Assembly: GCA_017557665.1 (NCBI GenBank)
Contig: JAFYYI010000091.1
Span: forward strand, 1-36,193
Direction: 5' to 3'
From: Muribaculaceae bacterium
GTDB taxonomy: Bacteria > Bacteroidota > Bacteroidia > Bacteroidales > Muribaculaceae
Length of the DNA: 36,193 bases
The translations under genes and the position numbers were made by a program. Under the pieces are notes generated by a model. The model was given only the letters and a program-made list of their open reading frames with translations, searched no databases and was not told the origin of the DNA. Shown here piece after piece: positions 1 to 8,981 of this stretch. The first letter of the stretch is position 1. Each line of letters starts with the position of its first letter.

Positions 1-243
1 AAGGACTACGAGGTATCATGCGAGGAGCTGGACTACCTGAACGACCTGGCTAAGGAGAACGGTGTAACCGGTTCACGTATCATGGGGGGCGGCTTTGGTG
101 GCTGCACCATCAACCTGGTGAAAGATGACCGCTATGACAACTTCATTGCCACTGCCAAGGAGAAATTCAACAAGAAATATGGACATGAGCCCGAGGTGAT
201 CAATGTCATCATCAGCGACGGCGCTCACAGAGTTATGGACTGA
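1..243 (+). CDS. galK: Galactokinase, C-terminal part (truncated by window edge)
   Basis: The window opens inside this reading frame and shows its last 80 codons up to TGA at 241-243. The fragment carries the glycine-rich GHMP-kinase C-terminal motif [16 protein letters not shown] (about residues 25-40 of the fragment), which is the phosphate-handling loop seen at this place in galactokinases. The end ...[13 protein letters not shown] also fits a galactokinase C-terminus. Galactokinase phosphorylates galactose with ATP to galactose-1-phosphate in the cytoplasm. Only one base separates its stop from the next start codon, that of an aldose 1-epimerase, which supports one galactose operon. The N-terminus and promoter lie outside the window. 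Another GHMP kinase is possible from the motif alone, but the neighbour makes galK much more likely. Confidence 0.88.
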   Translation, partial: KDYEVSCEELDYLNDLAKENGVTGSRIMGGGFGGCTINLVKDDRYDNFIATAKEKFNKKYGHEPEVINVIISDGAHRVMD

Positions 244-244
244 T

Positions 245-1297
245 ATGAAAAGCATCCGCATTGATACATTTGAGACCGAACGTGGTGAAATCACCACCTA
301 TGAACTCATCAACGCCAGTGGCGCCAGCGTGAAACTCTCGTCATTGGGTGCCGGCATCATTGAAATCAAGGTGCCTGACCGTGAGGGCAAACTCGCCGAC
401 GTGGTGCTGGGCTACAAGGATTTGAATGACTACTTCTTCGACGGCCCCTGTGCCGGAAAGGTGCCTGGCCGTTTTGCCAACCGCATCTGCAAGGGACAGT
501 ATGAACTTGACGGCAAGGCTTACCAGCTGAACTGCAACCACCAGGGCAAACACCACCTGCATGGCGGCAATGTAGGCTTCCAGAACAAGATTTGGGAATG
601 CGATATGGAGGGCGACACCGTTGTCTTCACGCTTGAGAGCCCTGACGGTGACGAGAATTATCCAGGCTGCCTCAACGCACGCGTGGCCTATACCTGGAGC
701 GACGACAATGTGCTCAAGATTGAACTGGGTGCCGTGACCGACGCTCCCACGGTTCTCAACCTCACCAACCACACCTATTTCAATATGGCTGGAGAGGATA
801 GGGAAGGGACAGCCCTTAATCAGGTACTGCAACTCAACTGCTCACGCTATCTGGTAACCGACGATGACATCATTCCCACTGGAGAGATGGCTCTTGTAGA
901 GGGCACTCCGATGGACTTCACACAGCCTAAGGTGGTAGGACGTGACATCAAGCAGGATTTCCCTGCTTTGAACATCGGCAAGGGCTACGACAGCTGCTGG
1001 ATTATCGACGGCTACGAGGATGGCGACTTACATCTGGCTGCCGTGCTTTGTGACGAGGTTTCGGGCCGTATGGTCGAAATCAGCACCGACCAGCCCGCCA
1101 CACAGGTCTATACCGGTAACTGGTTGGAGGGTTGCCCCATGAGCAAGAGCGGTAAGGCTTATCACGACTATGACGGCGTGGCGATTGAGTGCCAGGGCAT
1201 GCCCGATGCGCCCAACCATGACAACTTCCAGTCACAGGTTCTGCGTCCCGACGAGGAATACCGCCGCACCATCTTCTTCGATTTCAAGGTTAAATAA
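245..1297 (+). CDS. galM: Aldose 1-epimerase (galactose mutarotase)
   Basis: This 350-residue protein interconverts the alpha and beta anomers of galactose or glucose, feeding galactokinase. Family residues are visible: GRFANRI at 76-82, the substrate-site HLHGG at 104-108, the catalytic acid His176 in NHTYFN, and the catalytic base Glu315 in AIECQGMPDAPNH. There is no signal peptide, so it is cytoplasmic. The frame is open for 14 more codons upstream, but that extension lies inside galK. ATG at 245, one base after the galK stop, is the natural start. It is co-directional with galK and followed by a nucleotidyltransferase gene, so it is probably co-transcribed. The stop overlaps the start of a heptanucleotide repeat tract. 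Confidence 0.93.
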   Translation: MKSIRIDTFETERGEITTYELINASGASVKLSSLGAGIIEIKVPDREGKLADVVLGYKDLNDYFFDGPCAGKVPGRFANRICKGQYELDGKAYQLNCNHQGKHHLHGGNVGFQNKIWECDMEGDTVVFTLESPDGDENYPGCLNARVAYTWSDDNVLKIELGAVTDAPTVLNLTNHTYFNMAGEDREGTALNQVLQLNCSRYLVTDDDIIPTGEMALVEGTPMDFTQPKVVGRDIKQDFPALNIGKGYDSCWIIDGYEDGDLHLAAVLCDEVSGRMVEISTDQPATQVYTGNWLEGCPMSKSGKAYHDYDGVAIECQGMPDAPNHDNFQSQVLRPDEEYRRTIFFDFKVK

Positions 1298-1330
1298 CTA
1301 AAAACTATAAACTAAGGACTAAGGACTAAA
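1296..1330 (+). repeat. Degenerate heptanucleotide tract, 5 units (galM / nucleotidyltransferase gap)
   Basis: Five consecutive 7-base units fill most of the gap after galM: AACTAAA, AACTATA, AACTAAG, GACTAAG, GACTAAA. All share ACT in phase. Two further tracts of the same period and unit number occur at 24392-24426 and 25856-25890. No protein or RNA function is evident. Confidence 0.75.
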
Positions 1331-1342
1331 ATCACAATAAAC

Positions 1343-2248
1343 ATGAAACCTACATTATTTGTACTTGCTGCAGGTATGGGAAGCCGTTATGGCGGACTCA
1401 AGCAGCTCGACGGTCTGGGCCCACACGGCGAGACCATCATGGACCATTCGATCTATGATGCGATTCACAGCGGCTTTGGCAAGGTGGTCTTCGTCATCCG
1501 CAAGGACTTCGAGGCCGACTTCCGCGAGAAGATTTTATCCAAATATGAGAACCACATCCCTGTTGAGGTAGTTTTCCAGGGCTTGAACGACCTGCCCGAA
1601 GGCTTTACCTGCCCGCCAGAGCGCGTGAAACCCTGGGGCACCAACCATGCTTTGCTCATGGGCAAGGATGTCATCAATGAACCCTTTGCCATCATCAATG
1701 CCGATGACTACTATGGCCGCAACAGTTTCGAGGTCATGGCAGCCGAACTGTCATCGCTTCCCGAGGACAGCAAGGGCCATTACAGCATGGTAGGCTTCAA
1801 GGTGGGCAACACCATGAGCGAGAGCGGCACTGTAGCGCGCGGCGTATGTGAGACCCGCGACGGACTACTCACGGGCGTGGTAGAGCGCACGAGCATCGGT
1901 TATGACGCCGACCACAACATCGTGTTTACCGATGAGAACGGCGATGTGCAGCAGTTGGCATTCGAGACTCCCGTGTCGATGAACTTCTGGGGCTTTACCT
2001 CCGACTACTTTGTTCACAGTGAGCGCTGCTTCGTTGACTTCCTTAAGGAGAACATTGACAAGCCCAAAGCGGAGTTCTTCATTCCCACGGTTGTCAACGA
2101 GATGGTAAACAACGGTACCGCCCAGGTCAAGGTGCTCACCACCGAGAGCAAGTGGTTTGGCGTGACCTATGCCGCCGACCGCCAGGGTGTCGTCGATAAG
2201 TTTGCCGAACTTCATGCCGCTGGCGTTTATCCCGACAAGATGTTCTAA
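1343..2248 (+). CDS. Sugar-phosphate nucleotidyltransferase-like protein
   Basis: This 301-residue cytoplasmic protein has the nucleotide-binding signature of NTP_transferase enzymes at its N-terminus: LAAGMGSRYGGLKQL at residues 8-22, where Gly/Arg residues hold the NTP and Lys20 is the conserved lysine. The metal-binding acidic motif NADDYYG is at 119-125. These enzymes couple a sugar-1-phosphate to an NTP, releasing pyrophosphate. It follows galM by 45 bases in the same direction and ends at a strong terminator, so it closes the galactose operon. No galT is seen in the visible part of the cluster. An inferred role is therefore making a nucleotide sugar from galactose-1-phosphate or glucose-1-phosphate, but the substrate cannot be read from the sequence. 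A function in choline or cell-wall sugar activation is also possible. Confidence 0.8.
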   Translation: MKPTLFVLAAGMGSRYGGLKQLDGLGPHGETIMDHSIYDAIHSGFGKVVFVIRKDFEADFREKILSKYENHIPVEVVFQGLNDLPEGFTCPPERVKPWGTNHALLMGKDVINEPFAIINADDYYGRNSFEVMAAELSSLPEDSKGHYSMVGFKVGNTMSESGTVARGVCETRDGLLTGVVERTSIGYDADHNIVFTDENGDVQQLAFETPVSMNFWGFTSDYFVHSERCFVDFLKENIDKPKAEFFIPTVVNEMVNNGTAQVKVLTTESKWFGVTYAADRQGVVDKFAELHAAGVYPDKMF

Positions 2249-2268
2249 AAGTACATTAATCCATAATT

Positions 2269-2304
2269 ATCCCGCACAGCAAGAGTCGCTGTTGCGGGAT
2301 TTTT
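2269..2304 (+). terminator. Rho-independent terminator of the galactose operon
   Basis: The left arm is 2269-2280 and the right arm 2288-2300, with one bulged T at 2292. They form a 12-pair GC-rich stem with a 7-base loop, followed by TTTTT at 2300-2304. The stem starts 21 bases after the nucleotidyltransferase stop. The T-tract abuts the promoter of the next gene (TATCTTTG at 2306). Confidence 0.85.
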
Positions 2305-2305
2305 G

Positions 2306-2313
2306 TATCTTTG
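2306..2313 (+). promoter_or_regulatory. Bacteroidetes -7 box (TATCTTTG) for the DUF3667 gene
   Basis: TATCTTTG matches the TAnnTTTG consensus exactly. It sits immediately after the terminator T-tract and only 4 bases before the ATG at 2318. No good TTTG lies 19-20 bases upstream, because the terminator hairpin occupies that space. Confidence 0.6.
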
Positions 2314-2317
2314 CGGC

Positions 2318-3322
2318 ATGAAACTATCCAAGAAATCAAAGAAAAAGCAAATAACTGGGGCTTCAAAACAGGAGCAGAAACGTAAACCGGTGAAGAAAAA
2401 CACCTGGTATCGCAACTTCCGTGCATGGGTCCTGCGTATCGAGCGTCGGCAGATGAACGACACGCCTCCACTGAACGTTCGTGAAAGCGTACCCATTGTC
2501 TGCAAGCATTGTGGCACTGAGTACACTGGCGTCTATTGTCCCAAGTGCAGTATGCCGGCAAGATGGAAACGTTTCGACTGGAAATTGCTGTTCTTGAATT
2601 TCATGGACATTTGGGGACTGGGCAACCGACCGATGTTCCGCACCATCCGCGATTTGTTCTGGCGTCCGGGTTATATGATTAAAGACTACCTGCGGGGACA
2701 TCATCTGTCCTACTTTCCGCCGTTCAAGATGCTCGCTGTGTGGACCGTGATACTGATGTTCATGATGTGGCTGTTTGGAAACAACGCAGTAGAACCCGAA
2801 GACGCAAAGTCGTTCTCAGATGGAGTTTTGGCGTCGAAGTTAAATAGCATCTCAGCAACTACATCCATGTTGATTGACCAGATAGACCGTATCATGGAAT
2901 ATCTGGACGAGCACATGCTTTATGGCATCATTGTACAGAATATCTTGGTAGTGTTAGCGGTAAAATGGGCATTCCGCAAAATCAGTGACTTCAATCTTGT
3001 AGAGACTTTCTTCTCACAAATCTATATCAACTGTCAATTCCATATCCTGGCTGTTGCAAGTATGTTATTGTTATGGCGTGTTCCCGAGCACTATTCCTTA
3101 TTCCCTTACATGGTAGGGTTAATACCAGCGCCAATTGTCTTGACCTACGATTTCCACCAGCTATATGGTATCACATGGAAACGTGCTTTATGGAAGACCA
3201 TCGTGACGTTTTTCAACTTAATATTACTCTATGCAATTGTTATTGCTATCTTAATCATTATTTTGGTAATTGTTGAAATCGCAACAAATCCTTCTTCACC
3301 TCTCATTAACGGCGTAAGATAG
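2318..3322 (+). CDS. DUF3667 zinc-ribbon membrane protein
   Basis: This is a 334-residue protein of the DUF3667 family, whose function is unknown. After a basic N-terminus rich in Lys/Arg comes a zinc-ribbon-like pair of CxxC motifs (CKHCGTEYTGVYCPKC, about residues 58-73). The family core follows, with FRTIRDLFWRPGYMIKDYLRGHHLSYFPPFK broken here into its recognisable parts FRTIRDLFWRPG and YLRGHHLSYFPP. Several hydrophobic membrane segments follow, including about 145-158 and a very hydrophobic stretch near the C-terminus. The frame also opens at a TTG at 2303, but that start lies upstream of the -7 box, so ATG 2318 is preferred. It converges on the GH18 gene with a 17-base gap. Nothing shows a substrate or partner. 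Confidence 0.8.
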   Translation: MKLSKKSKKKQITGASKQEQKRKPVKKNTWYRNFRAWVLRIERRQMNDTPPLNVRESVPIVCKHCGTEYTGVYCPKCSMPARWKRFDWKLLFLNFMDIWGLGNRPMFRTIRDLFWRPGYMIKDYLRGHHLSYFPPFKMLAVWTVILMFMMWLFGNNAVEPEDAKSFSDGVLASKLNSISATTSMLIDQIDRIMEYLDEHMLYGIIVQNILVVLAVKWAFRKISDFNLVETFFSQIYINCQFHILAVASMLLLWRVPEHYSLFPYMVGLIPAPIVLTYDFHQLYGITWKRALWKTIVTFFNLILLYAIVIAILIIILVIVEIATNPSSPLINGVR

Positions 3323-3339
3323 ACCGTCCGCTCTATACT

Positions 3340-4347
3340 TTACTGATTCATGATACCGTGCCAGACTGCGTTGCGCAGTGTGCCGGCCTCATCGTCGCAG
3401 CGGTATTCCCAGTACATCGCTCCACGCATGCCCGTTTCCTTGACGAAACGGCACTTCCAAGCCAGCGACTCGGCATCCTCATAGGTGCAGACAAACTCTC
3501 CGTCCTTGAGCAGATAGGGGACTTTGGCAACATCGTCCCACATGCGGGTCACATCGGTGCGCTTTACCAATGCACCATAGGCCGTATCGCCAAACCCCTT
3601 GACAGAACGGCCATAGAAAGGCACGCCCAGCACCAGTTTGTTCACCGGCATTCCCGCGTCGAGGTGCAGCTGCAGGGCTTCCTGCGCAGTCACTCGGCCC
3701 GACATCTCACTGCGGTACAGCGCCGCGTGGTGATAGGGTGGGTTGCCCACATCATACATCATGATGTTTACCAGGTCAACATAGGGCTCAATGGCCTTGA
3801 AATCGACGAAGCGGGCATCGGCAATCGTGGCACACGACAACAGGTAACTCTTGCCCAACGCTTTGCGCAGTTCCTTCATTAATAGCGTAAAGTTGTCGAT
3901 GTCGGCAGGTGATGATGAGATGCCCGCCTCACTGCAGCTGGGGTACTCCCAGTCAATGTCAATGCCGTCCAGATTGTATTCCTTGACGATGCGCTTGCAA
4001 TCCTTAGCGAACGCCTTGCGACGTCTGTCAGTCGAGGCCATCTCGCTGAAGCCACCCGCAGTCCAACCGCCGATGCTCAGAACAATATAAATCTTGTGGT
4101 CTTTCTTCAACTCCACCAGTTGACGAAGGCGCTCAGGATGCTGAATGGTCACTCCATCATAGGTCTTGTTCACGTTGCCGAAGGCATAGTTGATATGCGT
4201 CAACATCGTGCAGTCCGGCAATTCCTTGAACTCGTGCCAACCCGTCACATAGGCTGCCACCACAGGCCCGTCATCCTTATGCTTGCCCGCCCACATCGAC
4301 AACACCACCGCCAACAGGCTCGCCAAAGCCAATACTCTTTTCATCAT
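3340..4347 (-). CDS. Secreted GH18 family chitinase-like glycosidase
   Basis: This 335-residue protein has a Sec-type signal (MMKRVLALASLLAVVLSMWAG). It contains the two hallmark GH18 motifs: SIGGW at 91-95 (SxGG) and DGIDIDWEYP at 127-136, where Glu134 is the catalytic acid of the DxxDxDxE motif. MMYDV downstream matches the third family motif. GH18 enzymes cleave beta-1,4 bonds next to N-acetylglucosamine by substrate-assisted catalysis. Targets may be chitin oligosaccharides or host N-glycan cores. It is a single catalytic domain with no visible binding module. There is no Cys lipobox, so a periplasmic or secreted location is likely. Its own promoter box lies at 4373-4380. The nearest neighbours are unrelated, so it appears monocistronic. 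Confidence 0.9.
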   Translation of the reverse strand: MMKRVLALASLLAVVLSMWAGKHKDDGPVVAAYVTGWHEFKELPDCTMLTHINYAFGNVNKTYDGVTIQHPERLRQLVELKKDHKIYIVLSIGGWTAGGFSEMASTDRRRKAFAKDCKRIVKEYNLDGIDIDWEYPSCSEAGISSSPADIDNFTLLMKELRKALGKSYLLSCATIADARFVDFKAIEPYVDLVNIMMYDVGNPPYHHAALYRSEMSGRVTAQEALQLHLDAGMPVNKLVLGVPFYGRSVKGFGDTAYGALVKRTDVTRMWDDVAKVPYLLKDGEFVCTYEDAESLAWKCRFVKETGMRGAMYWEYRCDDEAGTLRNAVWHGIMNQ

Positions 4348-4372
4348 CGTAAATTTCTTTAAATAGTTACCC

Positions 4373-4380
4373 CAAAGGTA
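4373..4380 (-). promoter_or_regulatory. -7 box (TACCTTTG) for the GH18 gene
   Basis: On the minus strand, TACCTTTG matches TAnnTTTG and lies about 25 bases upstream of the GH18 start codon. No clear -33 TTTG is seen. Confidence 0.6.
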
Positions 4381-4534
4381 CTACTTTCTGATGATTCCAC
4401 ATCTGGTTTGTTCCGCTTTTTCTGTTAATTCATTTAAGGATACATAATTCGATTTCCTATGCCTTTCTGGGCTTGAAAATTGATTTTTAAAATGAATAAT
4501 GTGGTTTTTTAGGCCTTATTTCGGAAAATAATAG

Positions 4535-4542
4535 TACCTTTG
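4535..4542 (+). promoter_or_regulatory. -7 box (TACCTTTG) for mutAB
   Basis: TACCTTTG followed by GCAG is a textbook Bacteroidetes -7 element, 77 bases upstream of the mutA ATG. It predicts a transcription start near 4549 and a leader of about 70 bases. Confidence 0.75.
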
Positions 4543-4548
4543 CAGATT

Positions 4549-4563
4549 GGAACCAAAGGTTCC
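4549..4563 (+). other. Perfect hairpin at predicted 5' end of mutAB mRNA
   Basis: GGAACC (4549-4554), loop AAA, and GGTTCC (4558-4563) form a perfect 6-base-pair palindrome. It starts 7 bases after the -7 box, about where transcription should begin. It could be a 5' stabilising stem or an operator. Confidence 0.55.
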
Positions 4564-4618
4564 ACTAATCAACAGTGACTATTCAAATTTTTAAGGTTAC
4601 TATATAATTTATCTATTT

Positions 4619-6457
4619 ATGGCAGAAACAAAGAAATTGTTCGACCAATTCGCGCCTGTCACTCCCGAGGAGTGGCGTGCCAAGGCCGAAGTTGACCTGA
4701 AAGGGGCCGACTTTGAGAAGAAAATGGTTTGGCGGACAAATGAGGGTTTCAGTGCCCAGCCGCTGTATCGCAGCGTGGACATTGCCGACCTGAAGCAAAC
4801 CAAATCACTCCCGGGTGAGTTCCCCTATGTTCGCGGAACCCGCTACAACAATGACTGGAAGGTGCGCCAGAACATCAACGTTGACGATGTTCATGCCGCC
4901 AATGCCAAAGCCCTCGAGGTGCTCAACAAGGGCATCAACTCGATTGGTTTCCACATGCACAATGGTGACGTGGACCTGAAGACGCTGCTGGCAGGTATTG
5001 ACCTCCGCGCTTGCGAAATCAACCTCCAGTGCTGTCCCAAGTGTGCAGTGAAGTATGCTCAGGAACTTGTTGACCTGGTGAAGGCAGAAGGTCATGAGGA
5101 CTACTTCGTGGGCAGTATCGCGTTTGACCCGTTCAAGCGCAATCTCAAGCACGGTCAGCCTTTCCCCGGCGACATCGTTGCCATCGCTACCGAGCTGATG
5201 AACATCGCAAAGCCCGTTGCTCACCTGCGTGTGCTCAGCGTTGACTCGCTGATGCTCAACAACGCCGGTGCTTACATCTATCAGGAGTTAGGTTATGCCT
5301 TAGCTTGGGGATGTGAGTGGATGGCTATGCTGACCGAGGCCGGTTTCACTGCCGACGAGGTGGCAAACCGCATCAAGTTCAACATGGGTGTTTCGACGGT
5401 TTACTTCATGGAGATTGCCAAGTTCCGTGCCGCACGCGAACTGTGGGCCCTCATCGTGAAGCAGTTCAATCCCGCCAACGACTACTCGTGCATGATGAAT
5501 GTCAATGCCGAGACCACCCGCTTCAACTTGACGATGTACGACAGTTATGTGAACCTGCTGCGCACACAGACCGAGGCCATGAGTGCTGCACTTGCTTGTG
5601 TTGACTCGATTGTCGTGACCCCGTTCGACGCTCCCTATCAGAAGAGCGACGATTTCAGTGAGCGCATCGCTCGCAACCAGCAGATCCTGCTCAAGGAAGA
5701 GAGCCATCTGGACAAGGTCGTTGACCCCGCTGGCGGTTCCTACTATGTGGAGATGCTGACCAAGAACCTCGCCGAGCAGGGTTGGAAACTCTTCCTCGAC
5801 GTGGAGGACAAGGGTGGCTTCAAGGCTGCTTTGGAGAGCGGCGACATCATCGAAGCCGTTAACAAGAGTGCCAATGAGCGCTTCGACAAGGTGGCCAAGC
5901 GCCGTGAGCAGTTGTTGGGTACCAACCAGTTCCCCAACTTCACCGAGAAGGCTGCCGATAAGGCCGACGCCCGTCCCAAGTGCGGTTGCTGCTGCAAGGG
6001 TGACGAGCCCGAAGGTGCCGTGAAACTGAATAACAAGCGTCTGGCCGAGCAGTTCGAGGAGATTCGTCTCCAGACCGAACATGCTGCCCACACGCCCAAG
6101 GTGTTCATGCTCACTATTGGCAACCTGGCTATGCGTCTTGCCCGTGCCCAGTTCAGCGACAACTTCTTCGCTTGCGCTGGTTATGAACTCATCGACAACA
6201 ACGGCTTCAAGAACATCAAGGAGGGTATGGATGCCGCTATGGAGAAGAAAGCCGACGTGGTTGTGCTCTGCTCCAGCGATGACGAGTATCCCGAACTCAT
6301 CCCTGAGGCTGTGAAGGAACTCGACGGCCGTGCTGAGCTCGTGCTCGCAGGTCCCGAGACCGACGAATTCAAGGCCATGGGTATCACCAACTTCATCAAT
6401 GTGCGTACCAACGTGCTTGCTACGTTAAAAGCCTTCAACGCTAAACTTTTAAAATGA
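4619..6457 (+). CDS. mutA: Methylmalonyl-CoA mutase small (beta) subunit
   Basis: This 612-residue protein is the non-catalytic subunit of the heterodimeric mutase that interconverts succinyl-CoA and (R)-methylmalonyl-CoA in the cytoplasm. It has the family TIM-barrel (opening [20 protein letters not shown], and [14 protein letters not shown] near 370). Its C-terminal flavodoxin-like domain (about 495-612) resembles a cobalamin domain. That domain lacks the DxHxxG cobalt-ligand motif, as expected for the small subunit. The linker between the two domains carries an unusual cysteine group CGCCC at residues 455-459. It has its own promoter at 4535 and is followed after 10 bases by mutB, so the pair is an operon. 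ATG 4619 gives the normal family N-terminus. Confidence 0.95.
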   Translation: MAETKKLFDQFAPVTPEEWRAKAEVDLKGADFEKKMVWRTNEGFSAQPLYRSVDIADLKQTKSLPGEFPYVRGTRYNNDWKVRQNINVDDVHAANAKALEVLNKGINSIGFHMHNGDVDLKTLLAGIDLRACEINLQCCPKCAVKYAQELVDLVKAEGHEDYFVGSIAFDPFKRNLKHGQPFPGDIVAIATELMNIAKPVAHLRVLSVDSLMLNNAGAYIYQELGYALAWGCEWMAMLTEAGFTADEVANRIKFNMGVSTVYFMEIAKFRAARELWALIVKQFNPANDYSCMMNVNAETTRFNLTMYDSYVNLLRTQTEAMSAALACVDSIVVTPFDAPYQKSDDFSERIARNQQILLKEESHLDKVVDPAGGSYYVEMLTKNLAEQGWKLFLDVEDKGGFKAALESGDIIEAVNKSANERFDKVAKRREQLLGTNQFPNFTEKAADKADARPKCGCCCKGDEPEGAVKLNNKRLAEQFEEIRLQTEHAAHTPKVFMLTIGNLAMRLARAQFSDNFFACAGYELIDNNGFKNIKEGMDAAMEKKADVVVLCSSDDEYPELIPEAVKELDGRAELVLAGPETDEFKAMGITNFINVRTNVLATLKAFNAKLLK

Positions 6458-6467
6458 CGACACGACT

Positions 6468-8606
6468 ATGAGACCGAATTTTAAGAATATAGATATTGCA
6501 AATGATGCTTTTAATGTAAAGCACAATCCGCTCCCCAAGGGCGAAGTGTGGAAGAATGCCGAGTTGATTGACATCAAGCCCATCTACACGCATGAGGACA
6601 TTGAAGGTCTGGAGCACCTGGAGTTTGTTGCCGGTATTCCTCCCTTCCTGGGTGGCCCCTATTCGCTGATGTACCCGTTCCGTCCGTGGACCGTCCGTCA
6701 GTACGCTGGTTTCTCGACCGCTGCCGAGTCCAACGCCTTCTATCGCCGCAACCTGGCCTCTGGTCAGAAGGGTCTGTCAGTTGCATTTGACCTTCCCACC
6801 CACCGCGGCTACAACGCCGACAACCAGCGCGTGGTCGGTGACGTCGGCAAGGCTGGTGTGTCCATCTGCTCTGTAGAGGACATGAAGGTGCTCTTCGACG
6901 GTATCCCCTTGAACAAGATGTCTGTGTCCATGACCATGAACGGTGCTGTGCTGCCCATTATGGCGTTCTACATCGTCTCAGGTCTGGAGCAGGGTGCTAA
7001 ACTTGAAGAGATGGCAGGTACCATCCAGAACGACATTTTGAAGGAGTTCATGGTGCGCAACACCTATATCTATCCTCCCAAGTTCTCGATGCAGATCATC
7101 GCCAGCATCTTTGAGTACACCTCCAAGTATATGCCCAAGTTCAACTCGATCTCCATCTCGGGTTACCACATGCAGGAAGCCGGTGCTACCGCCGACATCG
7201 AGTTGGCCTACACCCTGGCCGACGGTATGGACTACATCCGCACTGGTGTGGACGCCGGTCTGTCGGTTGACGCTTTCGCTCCCCGTCTGTCGTTCTTCTG
7301 GGGCATCTCGATGAACTTCTTCACCGAGATCGCCAAGATGCGTGCAGGCCGTCTGTTGTGGGCCAAGATCGTGAAGAGTTTCGGCGCCGAGAATCCCAAG
7401 TCGATGTCGCTGCGTACCCATAGCCAGACCTCTGGCTGGTCGCTGACCGCTCAGGATCCCTTCAACAACGTGGGCCGTACCTGTATCGAGGCTATGGCTG
7501 CCGCACAGGGTCACACCCAGTCGCTGCACACCAACGCCCTCGACGAGGCCATCGCACTGCCCACCGACTTCTCGGCTCGTATCGCCCGCAATACCCAGAT
7601 CTACATCCAGCAGGAGACCTATATCACTAAGGTTATCGATCCTTGGGCAGGTTCCTACTATGTGGAGGCTCTGACCAACGAACTCGTGCAGAAGGCATGG
7701 GCTCACATCGAGGAGATTGAGAAGCTGGGCGGTATGGCCAAGGCTATCGAGACCGGCGTGCCCAAGATGCGCATCGAGGAAGCCGCCGCACGTACTCAGG
7801 CCCGCATCGACAGCGGTCGCCAGACAATCGTCGGCATCAACAAGTATGCCCTTGAGAAGGAGGCTCCCATCGACATCCTGGAGATTGACAACACCGAGGT
7901 TCGCAAGGAACAGGTTGAAGGTCTCGAGAAACTGCGTGCCAACCGTGACGAGGCTAAGGTGAAGGCCGACCTCGCCGCTATCACCGAGTGCGTCAAGACG
8001 GGTGAGGGTAACCTGCTCGAACTCGCTGTCGAGGCTGCCAAGGACCGCGCTTCGCTGGGTGAAATCTCAGACGCTTGCGAGGAGGTTGTTGGACGTTACA
8101 AAGCAATTGTTAAAACCATTTCAGGCGTGTATTCAGCAGAAACCAAATCAGATCCCGACCTGGAAGAGGCTCGTCGCTTGACCGCCCTCTTCGCCAAGAA
8201 GGAAGGCCGTCAGCCCCGTATCATGATTGCCAAGATGGGTCAGGACGGTCACGATCGTGGCGCTAAGGTTGTTGCCACCGGCTATGCCGACTGTGGCTTT
8301 GACGTGGACATGGGTCCCTTGTTCCAGACTCCCGAGGAGAGCGCCCGCGAGGCTGTCGAGAACGACGTTAACGTGCTCGGCGTATCTTCGCTCGCCGCTG
8401 GTCACAAGACCCTCGTGCCCGCCGTAATTGAGGAGCTCAAGAAACTCGGTCGTGAGGATATCATCGTCACCGCTGGTGGTGTGATTCCCATGCAGGACTA
8501 CGACTACCTCTACAAGGCAGGTGTAGCCGCCATCTTCGGCCCCGGCACCAACGTCATGAAGAGTGCCATCGAGGTGATGCACATCCTGCTCGACGACGAG
8601 CAGTAA
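6468..8606 (+). CDS. mutB: Methylmalonyl-CoA mutase large (alpha) subunit, cobalamin-binding
   Basis: This 712-residue protein is the catalytic, coenzyme B12-dependent subunit. Its N-terminal substrate-binding TIM barrel includes [22 protein letters not shown] and the [19 protein letters not shown] region. The C-terminal B12 domain has the base-off motif [10 protein letters not shown], with His595 as lower cobalt ligand, and later [11 protein letters not shown] and the TAGGVIP motif. Length is typical of the family. The reaction joins succinyl-CoA to methylmalonyl-CoA, the carbon-skeleton step of propionate formation or use in Bacteroidales. No epimerase, decarboxylase or B12 chaperone (meaB) gene lies in the window. 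It starts 10 bases after mutA and is followed by hairpins without a T-tract. Confidence 0.97.
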   Translation: MRPNFKNIDIANDAFNVKHNPLPKGEVWKNAELIDIKPIYTHEDIEGLEHLEFVAGIPPFLGGPYSLMYPFRPWTVRQYAGFSTAAESNAFYRRNLASGQKGLSVAFDLPTHRGYNADNQRVVGDVGKAGVSICSVEDMKVLFDGIPLNKMSVSMTMNGAVLPIMAFYIVSGLEQGAKLEEMAGTIQNDILKEFMVRNTYIYPPKFSMQIIASIFEYTSKYMPKFNSISISGYHMQEAGATADIELAYTLADGMDYIRTGVDAGLSVDAFAPRLSFFWGISMNFFTEIAKMRAGRLLWAKIVKSFGAENPKSMSLRTHSQTSGWSLTAQDPFNNVGRTCIEAMAAAQGHTQSLHTNALDEAIALPTDFSARIARNTQIYIQQETYITKVIDPWAGSYYVEALTNELVQKAWAHIEEIEKLGGMAKAIETGVPKMRIEEAAARTQARIDSGRQTIVGINKYALEKEAPIDILEIDNTEVRKEQVEGLEKLRANRDEAKVKADLAAITECVKTGEGNLLELAVEAAKDRASLGEISDACEEVVGRYKAIVKTISGVYSAETKSDPDLEEARRLTALFAKKEGRQPRIMIAKMGQDGHDRGAKVVATGYADCGFDVDMGPLFQTPEESAREAVENDVNVLGVSSLAAGHKTLVPAVIEELKKLGREDIIVTAGGVIPMQDYDYLYKAGVAAIFGPGTNVMKSAIEVMHILLDDEQ

Positions 8607-8634
8607 TCAGGCTGCCCTCTAAGGGATTATCAAT

Positions 8635-8653
8635 ACAGTCCCCATCGGACTGT
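8635..8653 (+). other. Short hairpin downstream of mutB
   Basis: ACAGTCC (8635-8641) pairs with GGACTGT (8647-8653) across a 5-base loop, 28 bases after the mutB stop. There is no T-run after it. Together with the next hairpin it may end or protect the mutAB transcript. Confidence 0.45.
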
Positions 8654-8670
8654 TGACTTTCAACAAACGG

Positions 8671-8703
8671 TGAGCGCTGCGACATGCTGTGTTGCGGCGC
8701 TCA
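8671..8703 (+). terminator. Strong hairpin downstream of mutB (possible terminator without T-tract)
   Basis: The arms 8671-8684 and 8690-8703 pair along 14 positions (two of them G-U) with a 5-base loop. The stem is GC-rich at its base (TGAGCGC/GCGCTCA). It lacks a downstream T-run, so it may act as a 3' exonuclease block rather than an intrinsic terminator. Confidence 0.5.
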
Positions 8704-8803
8704 TTGATGTGAATAGCAGGTTGATCAAGACAAACCCCATTCAATCCAGTTCAATCAGGACTTATGGTTTCTGATAAAAGATGGTTAAAGGGTAAATAAT
8801 TTT

Positions 8804-8834
8804 TTTGTTAAATTGCATTTTTGTAGTAATTTTG
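8804..8834 (+). promoter_or_regulatory. Full Bacteroidetes promoter (TTTG-N19-TAATTTTG)
   Basis: TTTG at 8804-8807 and TAATTTTG at 8827-8834 are spaced by exactly 19 bases, matching the -33/-7 consensus. The predicted start is near 8841. The first clear gene downstream begins about 330 bases later. Confidence 0.75.
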
Positions 8835-8981
8835 TGACTGATTCATGACACTCACTTTGAGAGCGTCAGAATTGGATTTTTTTTTGATAAAGGACGTTAC
8901 TAATTGCGTTATCTTCTTTCGTCCAACTTCGCAACTTGAACTTTGTTAGAAGATAAAGCGACGTGTAGGCGTCCGCGTTTG
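8835..8981 (+). other. Long transcribed leader with hairpins and a T9 tract
   Basis: Downstream of the 8804-8834 promoter there is no convincing gene until 9176. The stretch holds an imperfect hairpin (TGAC at 8846-8849 with GTCA at 8865-8868, plus CTC/GAG inside) and then a run of nine T at 8877-8885. A 9-base inverted repeat follows, TTATCTTCT (8909-8917) with AGAAGATAA (8948-8956). The first hairpin plus T-tract could be a weak attenuator, although they are about 8 bases apart. Confidence 0.4.

Noticed and set aside
1296..1330. CRISPR array or slippage microsatellite
   Set aside because: Units are 7 bases, degenerate and without spacers, so not CRISPR; imperfect units make simple slippage less likely, so it is kept only as a repeat.
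5300..6091. Long minus-strand open frame across mutA
   Set aside because: It is fully antisense to mutA, whose family identity is clear; the composition (Leu/Val/His-rich) is typical of reverse-frame shadows.
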